Shown here piece after piece: positions 16,841 to 24,920 of a stretch of DNA of 64,000 nucleotides. Within the stretch, counting starts at the first letter, position 1, and each line of letters begins with the position of its first letter. The notes under the pieces are model-generated. The model was not told the origin of the DNA and ran no database searches. It worked only from the letters and a program-made list of their open reading frames with translations. The position numbers were made by a program, and so were the translations under genes. This DNA comes from Kiloniellales bacterium (GTDB lineage Bacteria; Pseudomonadota; Alphaproteobacteria; Kiloniellales; JAKSBE01), in assembly GCA_030066685.1 (NCBI GenBank), contig JASJBF010000010.1, positions 1 to 64,000 of the forward strand, written 5' to 3'.

Positions 16841-17054
16841 GTATGAGTTTCGGGCCGGGCCGAAACAGCGCCCCTAGTCTCGGGACAGGGGTCCCTCCGA
16901 TAGTGGCATCTGCGGGGATCTCCACATACATATAATACCGTCGCCGTAAAAAGCGACTCGATCCGGCCCGTATCCGGGCTGATCCTCATGGCGAGTGGTG
17001 CTTCCACTACACCATCGAGAAGGTAAATAAGCCGTTGCCGGTGAAAGGGCAAGG

Positions 17055-17528
17055 ATGGGTCTGATCCTCTTTCTTTTGTTTCTTCTGGTCCCGCTGATCG
17101 AAATCGGTGTCTTTATCGAGGTCGGCGGCCTGATCGGGCTATTGCCGACGCTCGGCCTGATCCTGCTAACCGCCGTCCTGGGGACCTGGCAGCTCCGGGC
17201 GCAGGGCCTGTCCACCCTGGCCCGGGCCCGGCAGCAGATGGAGCAGGGCCAGCTGCCGGCCCAGGAGCTCTACGACGGCTTCTGCCTGATCATCGCCGGC
17301 GCGCTCCTGCTGACGCCCGGCTTCGTGACCGACGCCGTCGGCTTCGCGCTCTTCGTCCCGGCCTTCCGCCGGCTGCTGCGCCGGGTCATCGCCGAACGGA
17401 TCAGGCTACGGACCGAAGTGCGGATGCGTCGGCAGGACGAGCGGGGATCCACCACCATCATCGAGGGCGAATTCCGCGAGGTCCCCGACGATCACGATCC
17501 CCTGCCGGGCCGCGGCGGAAAGCTCTAG
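17055..17528 (+). CDS. fxsA: FxsA-family membrane protein
   Basis: 157 residues. The FxsA core (about residues 1-100) contains an N-terminal hydrophobic helix (LILFLLFLLVPLIEIGVFIE), the G-G-L-I-G hinge, a second helix LGLILLTAVLGTWQLRAQG, and the signature ALLLTPGFVTDAVGFALFVP. The cytoplasmic tail is basic and then acidic. FxsA is named for suppressing F-exclusion of phage T7 when overexpressed; the normal role is unknown. A palindrome follows the stop. Confidence 0.95.
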   Translation: MGLILFLLFLLVPLIEIGVFIEVGGLIGLLPTLGLILLTAVLGTWQLRAQGLSTLARARQQMEQGQLPAQELYDGFCLIIAGALLLTPGFVTDAVGFALFVPAFRRLLRRVIAERIRLRTEVRMRRQDERGSTTIIEGEFREVPDDHDPLPGRGGKL

Positions 17529-17543
17529 ATGAAAGCGGTATTC

Positions 17544-17572
17544 GGATTTGAAGCCGCTTCAGCTTCAAATCC
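17544..17572. repeat. Palindrome after fxsA
   Basis: GGATTTGAAGC (17544-17554) pairs with GCTTCAAATCC (17562-17572), an 11-bp perfect stem around 7 bases. It begins 15 bases after the fxsA stop. It shares GATTTGA/TCAAATC with the palindrome after hslU (9824-9850), so it is probably a member of the same dispersed family. Confidence 0.6.
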
Positions 17573-17669
17573 TCCGGCCTAAGGGCCCGCCGGCCCGGTT
17601 GTTTCGCCCGGGCATCCATGTTAGCCAGACCGGCCCTCAAGGTCCGGGCCTTTCAATCTGGAGAGTTAC

Positions 17670-18245
17670 ATGACCGGGGACGATCAGGGCGGAGCGGCGC
17701 CAGACGCCCAGACCGCCACGCAACCTGGCGACAGCATCGAAGAGGCCAGCTTCAGCATCCGGGTTCAGTACCTGAAGGACTTTTCCTTCGAGAATCCCAG
17801 CGCGCCGGCGATCTACGCCAAACTGAGCCATCAGCCCGACATTTCGGTCAGCGTGGACGTCAATGCGCGGCCTCTCGAAGGCCGCATCTACGAGACCGTG
17901 CTCTCGGCCAACGTGGACGCGAAGTTTGACGACACGCAGGGATTCCTGATCGAACTGCAGTACTGCGCCCTGGTTCAGGTCTCGGATCAGGTCGGCCCCG
18001 AACATCTGGAGCCTTTGCTTCTGGTCGAGGTGCCGCGATTCCTCTTCCCCTTCGCCCGGAACCTGATCTCTTCGGCGACCCGGGACGGCGGCTTTCCGCC
18101 CCTGCTGGTCGCGCCGATCGATTTCAGCAAGCTCTATCTGCGCCACAAGGCCCAGCAAGGCCAGGCGGCCGCCCAGCCGGAAGGCCCGCAGCCGGAAAGC
18201 CAGCAATCGGAAGGTCAGCAGCCGCAAGCCCAGACCGCCGAGTGA
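17670..18245 (+). CDS. secB: Protein-export chaperone SecB
   Basis: 191 residues. The SecB core covers about residues 20-160 (FSIRVQYLKDFSFENP, the family opening; LLVEVPRFLFPFARNLISSATRDGGFPPLLVAPIDFSKLY, split here only for reference, is diagnostic). It keeps preproteins unfolded and delivers them to SecA. A Gln/Pro/Glu-rich tail of about 30 residues with a short repeat (QPEGPQPESQQSEGQQPQAQ) extends beyond the usual end. A GGAGAG site precedes the ATG at 17670. It is convergent with dnaQ, 12 bases away. Confidence 0.97.
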   Translation: MTGDDQGGAAPDAQTATQPGDSIEEASFSIRVQYLKDFSFENPSAPAIYAKLSHQPDISVSVDVNARPLEGRIYETVLSANVDAKFDDTQGFLIELQYCALVQVSDQVGPEHLEPLLLVEVPRFLFPFARNLISSATRDGGFPPLLVAPIDFSKLYLRHKAQQGQAAAQPEGPQPESQQSEGQQPQAQTAE

Positions 18246-18257
18246 GAGGCCGGCGCC

Positions 18258-18932
18258 TCAGCCCAGCCAGACCGGATCCTTCAGTCGCGCCAGCATGGCT
18301 TTGTGGGCGCGCAGCTCGTCTTCGCTCGGCGCATGGGGCCGCGGCGGGCGGACGATATCGGCCGCGGGCGCCGGACTCCCGCTCTGCCCGCCGCGGCGCT
18401 CGTTGAGCTCCAGACCCGGCTGCCGGCCACCGATCAGCTCGAGATAGACCTCGGCCAGCAACTGTGTGTCCAAGAGGGCGCCATGCAGGGTGCGCTGCGA
18501 GTTGTCGATCTCGAAGCGCCGGCAGAGCGCATCCAGGCTGACCTGGCTCCCGGGGAACTTGCGCCGGGCGATCGACACCGTATCGACGGTCCGGCTGCGC
18601 TCGATGGCCGGGCGGCCGAGCAGCGCCAGCTCCGCGTTCAGGAACTTCATGTCGAACTCGGCGTTGTGGATCACCAGCGTTGCGTCACCGATGAAGGCCA
18701 GGAACTCGTCCGCCATCTCGGCGAAAGGTGGAAACCCGGAGAGAAAATCGCGGCTGAGGCCGTGGATTTGGAAGGCCTCCTCCGGCATGTCGCGCTGCGG
18801 GTCGATGTAGCGCTGGAACTGCGCGCCGGTCTCGACGTGGTTGACCAGCTCCAGGCAGGCGATCTCAACGATGCGATGCCCGGCGCCAGGGTCCAGGCCC
18901 GTGGTCTCGGTATCCAAAACGATCTCACGCAT
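18258..18932 (-). CDS. dnaQ: DNA polymerase III epsilon subunit (DnaQ)
   Basis: 224 residues. DEDDh exonuclease motifs are complete: Exo I D7-x-E9 (VLDTETTGLDP), Exo II HNAEFDMKFLN, and Exo III HGALLDTQLLAEVYLEL with the catalytic His. The C-terminal region (about 180-224) would bind the alpha subunit. It proofreads during chromosome replication. Its ATG overlaps the coaE stop by 8 bases in the unit maf-aroE-coaE-dnaQ. Confidence 0.96.
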   Translation of the reverse strand: MREIVLDTETTGLDPGAGHRIVEIACLELVNHVETGAQFQRYIDPQRDMPEEAFQIHGLSRDFLSGFPPFAEMADEFLAFIGDATLVIHNAEFDMKFLNAELALLGRPAIERSRTVDTVSIARRKFPGSQVSLDALCRRFEIDNSQRTLHGALLDTQLLAEVYLELIGGRQPGLELNERRGGQSGSPAPAADIVRPPRPHAPSEDELRAHKAMLARLKDPVWLG

Positions 18933-19569
18933 GCCCCGGCCTCCGGTTTGGATGGCGTATCGGCGGCCAGCAGCGGCCCCTGCGCCCCGCCATCTTCCTA
19001 ACCGCCCGGCGCAGGGCGCGCAAGGACAGGCCCTTGCCCAGCCCGGTCGGGATCACGAAGTCGGCGCGGCGGCGCTTCTCGGCGTCCGGCAGCTGCCGCG
19101 CCCGGATCTCGTCCAGGCGCTGCCGGGACATGCCGGGACGGCGCAGGACCCTTTGGGCCTGGATGAAAGCCGGCGCCGAGACCACCAGGACCGCATCGCA
19201 GCGGGCTTCTGCGCCGGTCTCGAAGAGCAGCGGGATGTCCAGCACCACTATGGTTGCGCGGCGGCGCGCCTGGCGGCGCAGGAAGGCCGCCTCCGCCTGC
19301 CGGACCTTGGGGTGCAGGATCGCCTCCAGGCGGCGCAGCGCCGACGGATCGCCGAAGACCCGCGCACCCAGGGCCTTGCGGTCGACCCGGCCCGCGGTGA
19401 CCGTCTTGGGAAAGGCTCGGCGCACCGCTTTGATGGTCTCGGGATCCTTGGAGAGCAGGCGGTGCACTTCGGCGTCGGCATCGTGGACCGGCAAGCCAAG
19501 GCGGCGCAGCGCCTTGGCCGCGGTCGACTTGCCCATGGCGATCGATCCGGTCAGGCCCAGGATCACCAC
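18925..19569 (-). CDS. coaE: Dephospho-CoA kinase
   Basis: 214 residues. P-loop GLTGSIAMGKSTA at residues 5-17, the HDADAEVHRL motif that binds the acceptor, and VLDIPLLFETG typical of CoaE. It phosphorylates dephospho-CoA, the last step of coenzyme A synthesis. Gap to aroE is 5 bases; it overlaps dnaQ by 8. Confidence 0.97.
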   Translation of the reverse strand: MVILGLTGSIAMGKSTAAKALRRLGLPVHDADAEVHRLLSKDPETIKAVRRAFPKTVTAGRVDRKALGARVFGDPSALRRLEAILHPKVRQAEAAFLRRQARRRATIVVLDIPLLFETGAEARCDAVLVVSAPAFIQAQRVLRRPGMSRQRLDEIRARQLPDAEKRRRADFVIPTGLGKGLSLRALRRAVRKMAGRRGRCWPPIRHPNRRPGHA

Positions 19570-19574
19570 GGTCC

Positions 19575-20423
19575 TCAGGCTCCGAGCAGGAAGGCGCGCA
19601 ACTCCGCGGTAACCTTCGGCGCCCGGCCGAACCAGGCCTCGAAGCCGGGCCGGGCCTGATGCAGCAACATGCCGAGGCCGTCGGCCACCGGGTTACCGCG
19701 GGCCCGAGCGGCCGCCAGCAACGGAGTCTCCAGCGGCGTGTAGACGATGTCGGTGACCAGGGACGCTCCGGGCAGCGACTCCAGCGCCAGGTCCAGGGGC
19801 GGCTGCCCTGCCATGCCGAGCGCCGTGGTGTTGACCAGCAGGCCCGCTCCTTCCAGGGCCTTCTTCCGCTCGGCCCAGGGCCAGACCCTGACCGGCGCCA
19901 GGCCCGGCGCCGCGAGCGCTTCGGCGAGCTCGTCGGCGCGGGCTTCGGTCCGGTTGCCAAGCCGAATTTCGGGCACCCCGAGGTCCTGCAGGGCGGCGAT
20001 CACAGCGCGCGCCGCGCCGCCGGCGCCGAGGACCACCGCCGGGCCCGCCCCGGGCCGCCACTGCGGCGCCGTCTCGCGCAGGTTCTCGGCGAAACCGAAG
20101 GCATCGCTGTTGTCGCCCCGCAGGCGGCCGGCGTCGATCAGCACCGTGTTGACCGCGCCGATCCGCCGCGCCTGCGGCGTCACCTCCTCGCAGAGCGCAA
20201 GCAGGGACTCCTTGTGCGGCAAGGTCGCGTTGAAGCCCCGGAAGCCGAGATCGGCTAGGGCCCGCACCACCCGCTCCAGGGCCGCCGGCGGCGCGCCCAA
20301 GGGCAGGTAGGCGCCGTCGATGCCGTGGTGCTGCAGCCAGTAGCCGTGGAGCCTCGGTGAAAGGGAATGGCTGACCGGCCAGCCGAGCACGCCGGCAAGA
20401 CGCGCCTTGCCGCTGAGGATCAT
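19575..20423 (-). CDS. aroE: Shikimate dehydrogenase
   Basis: 282 residues. Substrate-binding SHSLSPRLHGYWL near the N-terminus, the catalytic Lys in NATLPHKESLL, GDNSDAFGF, the NADP Rossmann motif GAGGAARAVIAAL, and NRTEARADELA. It reduces 3-dehydroshikimate in aromatic amino-acid synthesis. It overlaps maf by 4 bases. Confidence 0.97.
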   Translation of the reverse strand: MILSGKARLAGVLGWPVSHSLSPRLHGYWLQHHGIDGAYLPLGAPPAALERVVRALADLGFRGFNATLPHKESLLALCEEVTPQARRIGAVNTVLIDAGRLRGDNSDAFGFAENLRETAPQWRPGAGPAVVLGAGGAARAVIAALQDLGVPEIRLGNRTEARADELAEALAAPGLAPVRVWPWAERKKALEGAGLLVNTTALGMAGQPPLDLALESLPGASLVTDIVYTPLETPLLAAARARGNPVADGLGMLLHQARPGFEAWFGRAPKVTAELRAFLLGA

Positions 20424-21022
20424 TCCGGGATCACCCCGTGGTTGCGCAGCATGTCGAGCAATGGCAGCAGCGGCAGGCCGAGGATGCCGAAGAAGTCGCC
20501 GGAGATGGACTGAAAGAGCTGGATGCCCCGGCCTTCGAGCTGGTAGGCGCCGACCGAGCGCAGGGCCGCTTCGCCGACTTCGGAAAGGTAGCCTTGGATC
20601 GCCGCCTCACCGAGCGGCCGCATGGTCAGCTCAGCGCGGTCCCGGTGGTGCCAGATCCGGGCACCGTCGCGCAGCAGGCAGAGCACGGTCAGCAGATGGT
20701 GCGTCCGGCCGGACAGGCGGCGCAGGTGCTCGGCCGCACCCGCCAGGTCGGCAGGCTTGTCGAACCAGGCGCCGTCGCAGACCAGCATCTGATCGGCGCC
20801 GAGCACCAGCGCGCCCGGAAAGCGGGGTGCGACCCGCTGCGCCTTGAGCGCCGCGAGGGCCTCGGCGACCTCGAAGGCATCGGCGCCCTCGGCCTTCATC
20901 GCCAGCTTGACCTCGTCCTCGTCGACCGCCGCCGGCGCCGCCTCGAAGGGCACGCCCGCCGCCTCCAGCAGGCGCTGGCGCGAAGCGCTGCCCGAGGCCA
21001 GGACCAGCTTGGTCGACGTCAT
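20420..21022 (-). CDS. maf: Maf-family nucleotide pyrophosphatase
   Basis: 200 residues. Family motifs LASGSASRQRLLEAAG at the N-terminus, VLGADQMLVCDG (catalytic Asp), and LSGRTHHLLT are present; the C-terminal GLPLLPLLDMLRNHGV is typical. It hydrolyses non-canonical nucleoside triphosphates. It is 22 bases downstream of ppsR in a tight minus-strand operon. Confidence 0.95.
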   Translation of the reverse strand: MTSTKLVLASGSASRQRLLEAAGVPFEAAPAAVDEDEVKLAMKAEGADAFEVAEALAALKAQRVAPRFPGALVLGADQMLVCDGAWFDKPADLAGAAEHLRRLSGRTHHLLTVLCLLRDGARIWHHRDRAELTMRPLGEAAIQGYLSEVGEAALRSVGAYQLEGRGIQLFQSISGDFFGILGLPLLPLLDMLRNHGVIPE

Positions 21023-21044
21023 CGCCAGGGCTTCCGAGCGGTAT

Positions 21045-21866
21045 TCATGTCTGCTCCTGATGTTCGCCGAGGTGGGTCAGAATCGAGGCGGCGGTCTCCT
21101 CGATCGAGCGCTTGGTGACGTCGATCACCGGCCAGCCGTGCTTGGCGCAGAGTCGCCGGGCGAAGGCGACCTCCGCGCGCACGATATCCGGGTCGACGTA
21201 GTCGGTGGCCTGGTGCCCATGACCCGAGATGAGCCGCAGGCGGTTGCGGCGGACCTGGACCAACCGCGCCGGGTCCTTGGTCAGGCCGATGATCAGCGGC
21301 TGCTCCGCGGCCAGGAGCTCCTCGGGCATGGGGCAGTTCGGGACCACGGGAATGTTGGCCGCCTTGATTCCCCGATTGGCGAGATAGAGACAGGTCGGGG
21401 TCTTCGAGGTCCGCGAGACGCCGACCAGAACCACGTCGGCCTCGTTGAGCCCCATGACCCCTTGGCCGTCATCATGGCTGAGGGCGAAGTTCATGGCGTC
21501 GATGCGGCTGAAGTACTCTGCGTCGAGCATGTGCTGCAGGCCGGGACGGCCCGTCATCTCGACCCCGAAAGTCGCAGCCAGGACATGGATCACCGGATCG
21601 AGCACCGGAATGCAGGGCACGCCGATCCGCCGACAGGCCTCGAGCAGGCTGGAGCGCAGCGTGTCGTTGACCAGCGTGAAGAGGACCGGGCCGGGATTGG
21701 CCTCGATCGCAGCCGCGACCTTCTGCATCTGGCCCGGTGTGCGGATCAGGCTCCAGACGTGCTCCAGCGGCTCTACGCCCTCGAACTGCACCAGGCAGGC
21801 CCGGGCGACGGAATGGATGGTCTCGCCGGTCGCATCTGAGACCAGATGAAGGTGATGGGTGGTCAT
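21045..21866 (-). CDS. ppsR: Bifunctional kinase/pyrophosphorylase regulating PEP synthase or PPDK (PpsR/PSRP)
   Basis: Start at ATG 21866 (TTHHLHLVSDATGETIHSV, the conserved opening), 273 residues; an in-frame ATG at 21887 adds 7. The P-loop GVSRTSKTPTCLYLANRG is intact. The family phosphorylates and dephosphorylates pyruvate phosphate dikinase or PEP synthase using ADP. In alphaproteobacteria it is the gene flanking oriC opposite hemE. It leads ppsR-maf-aroE-coaE-dnaQ. Confidence 0.94.
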   Translation of the reverse strand: MTTHHLHLVSDATGETIHSVARACLVQFEGVEPLEHVWSLIRTPGQMQKVAAAIEANPGPVLFTLVNDTLRSSLLEACRRIGVPCIPVLDPVIHVLAATFGVEMTGRPGLQHMLDAEYFSRIDAMNFALSHDDGQGVMGLNEADVVLVGVSRTSKTPTCLYLANRGIKAANIPVVPNCPMPEELLAAEQPLIIGLTKDPARLVQVRRNRLRLISGHGHQATDYVDPDIVRAEVAFARRLCAKHGWPVIDVTKRSIEETAASILTHLGEHQEQT

Positions 21867-22109
21867 CCCTCTGCCTCGGTTATTCATCTCGAAGGATCAA
21901 AGGTGGGGATATCAGCGCCATCCCGGGGTGGCCACTCGATTCCATGCAGGCTCGCCGACCTTTCGTCCAGCGCCTGCGTCTCGACCCACCAATCCGTCCT
22001 GCCTTGGGGAAAACCGCAGATTGGGTAAGGCATGCCGACACGGCCGTCCCGAAGTTCCCCGCAATTCCCCTGGGCCGGAACCTATGGGACTCCGGGCAAG
22101 GAGAGGCTG

Positions 22110-22118
22110 TTTTCCACA
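22110..22118 (+). promoter_or_regulatory. DnaA-box-like 9-mer in oriC gap
   Basis: TTTTCCACA differs by one base from the consensus TTATCCACA. It lies in the middle of the ppsR-hemE gap. Confidence 0.5.
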
Positions 22119-22177
22119 AGCTGATCCGATATGCCAACGCGAAGAAGCGTGACCCGGCGGCTGGCTTGGGGTACCTG

Positions 22178-22186
22178 CGTGGATAA
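22178..22186 (-). promoter_or_regulatory. DnaA-box-like 9-mer in oriC gap, inverted
   Basis: CGTGGATAA on the plus strand reads TTATCCACG on the minus strand, one mismatch to the consensus. It is 14 bases from a second partial box (TGTCCACA at 22201-22208) and about 45 bases from the AT-rich element. Confidence 0.55.
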
Positions 22187-22282
22187 CACACAATCCCCGC
22201 TGTCCACAGACCCAACAACCACTTCCCTGATTCCTTAAGATTCTTATTTTGAAGTGTAACCACCAGCCGGAGAGCGCGAACC

Positions 22283-23338
22283 GTGGACGAAGTCCCTGCC
22301 CGAGCCGACGACAAGCCTTTGCTCGAAACCCTTGCGGGCCGGACCTCGGAGCGCCTGCCGATCTGGCTGATGCGCCAGGCCGGGCGCTACCTGCCGGAGT
22401 ATCGGGAAGTGCGGGCCAAGGCCAAGAACTTCATCGACTTCTGCTTCCGCCCCGACCTGGCGGCGGAGGCCACCCTGCAACCCCTGCGGCGCTTCGACCT
22501 GGACGCGGCCATCGTGTTCTCCGACATCCTGGTCGTGCCTTTGGCGCTGGGACAGAAGGTCTGGTTCGAAGAGGGAAAGGGTCCGCGCCTCGAGGCGATC
22601 CGGGAGCCGGTGGACCTCTCGGTGCTCTCTGCGGACGATCTCGAAGCCCGGCTTGCCGCCGTCTACGAGACCCTTGAGGTCGTCGCGGCCGAGCTGCCAG
22701 CCGGCAGGGCGCTGATCGGCTTCGCCGGCGCGCCCTGGACTCTCGCCAGCTACATGATCGAGGGCCAGACCAGCCGCGATTTCGCCCAACTGAAGCGCTT
22801 CGCCTACGGCCGGCCGGAGGCCTTCGGGCATCTGCTGGACCTGCTGGTCGAGGCGGTCGCGCGGCATCTTGTCGCTCAGGTCCGTGCCGGGGCGGAGGTG
22901 GTGCAGATCTTCGATTCCTGGGCCGGCGTGCTGCCGGAGCCGGAGCTCAAGGCCTGGAGCCTGGCGCCCATGGCTGAAATAGCCCGCCGGTTCAGGGCGG
23001 ACTGCCCTGACGTGCCGGTCATCGCCTTTCCCCGCGGCGCCGGTCTCTCCTATGCCGCCTTCGCCGAGAGCGGCGGCTTCGATGCGCTCGGCCTGGACAC
23101 AACCGTGCCGCTGGGCTGGGCGGCGGAGCGGCTGCAACCCAAGGCCGTGGTCCAGGGCAACCTGGATCCCGTAAAGCTCTTGGTTGGCGGGGGCGCGCTG
23201 GCCCGGGGAGTCGATTCGGTCCTGGAGACCCTGGGGCCGCAGCGGCTGGTCTTCAATCTGGGGCACGGTGTGCTTCCGGAGACGCCGCCCGAGCACGTTG
23301 CGGAGCTGGTCGCCCGGGTTCGCGGCGGGCCAGCCTGA
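22283..23338 (+). CDS. hemE: Uroporphyrinogen decarboxylase
   Basis: 351 residues from a GTG start with GGAGAG 11 bases upstream. Diagnostic motifs are the N-terminal MRQAGRYLPEYREVR, the substrate Asp in VFSDILVVPLALG, GFAGAPWTLASYMIEG, and QGNLDP/FNLGHGVLPETPPE at the C-terminus. It decarboxylates uroporphyrinogen III to coproporphyrinogen III. It is the classic right-hand neighbour of the alphaproteobacterial origin and starts the hemE-hemH-hemJ run. Confidence 0.98.
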   Translation: MDEVPARADDKPLLETLAGRTSERLPIWLMRQAGRYLPEYREVRAKAKNFIDFCFRPDLAAEATLQPLRRFDLDAAIVFSDILVVPLALGQKVWFEEGKGPRLEAIREPVDLSVLSADDLEARLAAVYETLEVVAAELPAGRALIGFAGAPWTLASYMIEGQTSRDFAQLKRFAYGRPEAFGHLLDLLVEAVARHLVAQVRAGAEVVQIFDSWAGVLPEPELKAWSLAPMAEIARRFRADCPDVPVIAFPRGAGLSYAAFAESGGFDALGLDTTVPLGWAAERLQPKAVVQGNLDPVKLLVGGGALARGVDSVLETLGPQRLVFNLGHGVLPETPPEHVAELVARVRGGPA

Positions 23339-23371
23339 GGCCGCGGCGCGCGCCTTCGGAGAGATCGGAAG

Positions 23372-24436
23372 ATGGCCAAGACCGCGGTGGTGCTGTTCAA
23401 CCTGGGCGGACCCGATGGGCCCGAGGCGGTTCGACCCTTTCTGTTCAACCTCTTCAACGATCCGGCGATCATCGGCCTGCCCCAGCCCCTGCGTTGGCTG
23501 CTGGCGCAGCTGATCTCGCGCCGCCGGGCACCGATCGCCCGGGAGATCTACCAGCATCTCGGCGGCGGCTCGCCGCTGCTGCCGAACACCGAGGCCCAGG
23601 CGACCGCTCTCGAAGAGGCGCTTGGCGCGGACGCCGGCGGAGACGAGGCGAAGGTCTTCATCGCGATGCGTTACTGGCATCCGATGAGCGATGCGACGGC
23701 ACAGGCGGTGCGCGACTTCGGCCCGGATCGGATCGTCCTGCTGCCGCTTTATCCGCAGTTCTCGACCACCACGACCGGATCCTCGACCAAGGACTGGTTT
23801 CGCGCTGCCCGTGCCGCCGGGTTGCGGGCGCCGACCCGCGTCCTCTGCTGCTATCCGCAGGATCCCGGCTTCGTCGCCGAGGCGGCAGCGCTTTTGACCA
23901 AGGCGCTGGATCAGGCTGCCGAATCGGGCGGCCGTTTCCGGGTCCTGTTCTCGGCCCATGGCCTGCCGAAGAAGATCGTCGCCGGGGGCGATCCCTACCA
24001 ATGGCAGGTCGAACAGTCGAGCGCCGCTGTGGTGGCAGCGCTCGGCGCGCGCGCCCAGGGCATGGACTGGCTGGTCTGCTATCAGAGCCGGGTCGGTCCG
24101 CTGGAGTGGATCGGGCCGGCGACCGAGGACGAGATCCGCCGTGCCGGTGCCGAGGGCCTCGGCGTTGTCCTGGTGCCGATTGCCTTCGTCTCGGAGCATT
24201 CCGAGACCCTGGTCGAGCTCGATATCGAGTACCGGGAACTGGCCGAGGAGGCGGCGGTGCCGCTTTATCTCAGGGTCCCCACGGTCGGCGCCGGCGCGCC
24301 CTTCGTTGCCGGTCTGGCCGGCCTTGTCCGGCGGTCGCTGGACGGCAAGGATGGGGCCACGGCGCCGGCCGAGGGGCGGCCGCTCTGCCCGGCCGAGTTC
24401 GGGCGCTGCGCCTGCCGCGAGGCGGCGGAGGCTTGA
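23372..24436 (+). CDS. hemH: Ferrochelatase
   Basis: 354 residues. Motifs: FNLGGPDGPEAVRPFL at the N-terminus, RYWHPM, LLPLYPQFSTTTTGS, the metal-site His in FSAHGLPKKIV, and PIAFVSEHSETLVELD. It inserts ferrous iron into protoporphyrin IX. The C-terminus carries a Cys cluster (C339, C346, C348 in LCPAEFGRCACRE) that could help ligate a [2Fe-2S] cluster, as known in some alphaproteobacterial ferrochelatases. Membrane-associated by family. Confidence 0.97.
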   Translation: MAKTAVVLFNLGGPDGPEAVRPFLFNLFNDPAIIGLPQPLRWLLAQLISRRRAPIAREIYQHLGGGSPLLPNTEAQATALEEALGADAGGDEAKVFIAMRYWHPMSDATAQAVRDFGPDRIVLLPLYPQFSTTTTGSSTKDWFRAARAAGLRAPTRVLCCYPQDPGFVAEAAALLTKALDQAAESGGRFRVLFSAHGLPKKIVAGGDPYQWQVEQSSAAVVAALGARAQGMDWLVCYQSRVGPLEWIGPATEDEIRRAGAEGLGVVLVPIAFVSEHSETLVELDIEYRELAEEAAVPLYLRVPTVGAGAPFVAGLAGLVRRSLDGKDGATAPAEGRPLCPAEFGRCACREAAEA

Positions 24437-24476
24437 TCCGGGATGCTTCTGGTGAGGGGCGAGGAGCGAGGCAGGG

Positions 24477-24920
24477 ATGGAAGGATTTCTCGGCGGGGCC
24501 TATTCCTGGGTCAAGGCGCTGCACGTCATCAGCGTGATCGCCTGGATGGCGGGCATGCTCTACCTGCCGCGGCTCTACGTCTATCATTGCGCGGCCGAGC
24601 CGGGCTCGGTCCAGTCGGAGACCTTCAAGGTGATGGAGCGCCGCCTGCTGCGCGCGATCCTAAACCCGGCCATGGTCGCGTCCTGGCTCTTCGGACTGAT
24701 GCTGGTGGCGCACCTCGGGGCCTGGGACCAGGGCTGGATGCTCGCCAAGTTCGCCTGCCTGTTCGCCATGCAGGTGGTCCATGCGGGCTACGCCCGCTGG
24801 CGCCGGCAGTTCGAGACGGACGACAACCGTCATTCGGACAAATTCTATCGAATGATGAACGAAATACCGACTGTTCTTCTGGTCGTTATCGTTATTCTCG
24901 TCATTGTTCAGCCGTTCTGA
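24477..24920 (+). CDS. hemJ: Protoporphyrinogen oxidase HemJ
   Basis: 147 residues with four hydrophobic helices. The N-terminal helix has the conserved His in VKALHVISVIAWMAGMLYLPRLYVYH, and AKFACLFAMQVVHAGYARWRR carries the downstream His/Arg. HemJ oxidises protoporphyrinogen IX in bacteria lacking HemG/HemY. Its position after hemH completes three terminal haem steps in one locus (product of HemJ is the substrate of HemH). It starts 40 bases after hemH. Confidence 0.95.
   Translation: MEGFLGGAYSWVKALHVISVIAWMAGMLYLPRLYVYHCAAEPGSVQSETFKVMERRLLRAILNPAMVASWLFGLMLVAHLGAWDQGWMLAKFACLFAMQVVHAGYARWRRQFETDDNRHSDKFYRMMNEIPTVLLVVIVILVIVQPF

Larger units (their letters stand above)
21888..22282. other. 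Putative chromosomal replication origin (oriC)
   Basis: This roughly 400-base gene-free gap between divergent ppsR and hemE occupies the position of the Caulobacter-type origin. It holds DnaA-box-like motifs TTTTCCACA (22110-22118), CGTGGATAA (22178-22186, inverted, 8 of 9 to TTATCCACA) and TGTCCACA (22201-22208). An AT-rich stretch at 22229-22259 could be the unwinding element; it contains two GANTC (CcrM-type) sites at 22229 and 22239, with a third at 21938. Genes on each side read away from it. Motif density is modest, so synteny carries much of the call. Confidence 0.75.

Noticed and set aside
21938-22243. CtrA-type TTAA-N7-TTAA sites in the origin gap
   Set aside because: Only one TTAA half-site (22235-22238) was found, without a partner at the right spacing, so CtrA control of the origin is not claimed.
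22244-24199. A 651-codon minus-strand frame opposite hemE and hemH
   Set aside because: hemE and hemH motifs are unambiguous on the plus strand; the minus frame shows Arg/Gln/Gly-rich antisense composition and no ribosome site.
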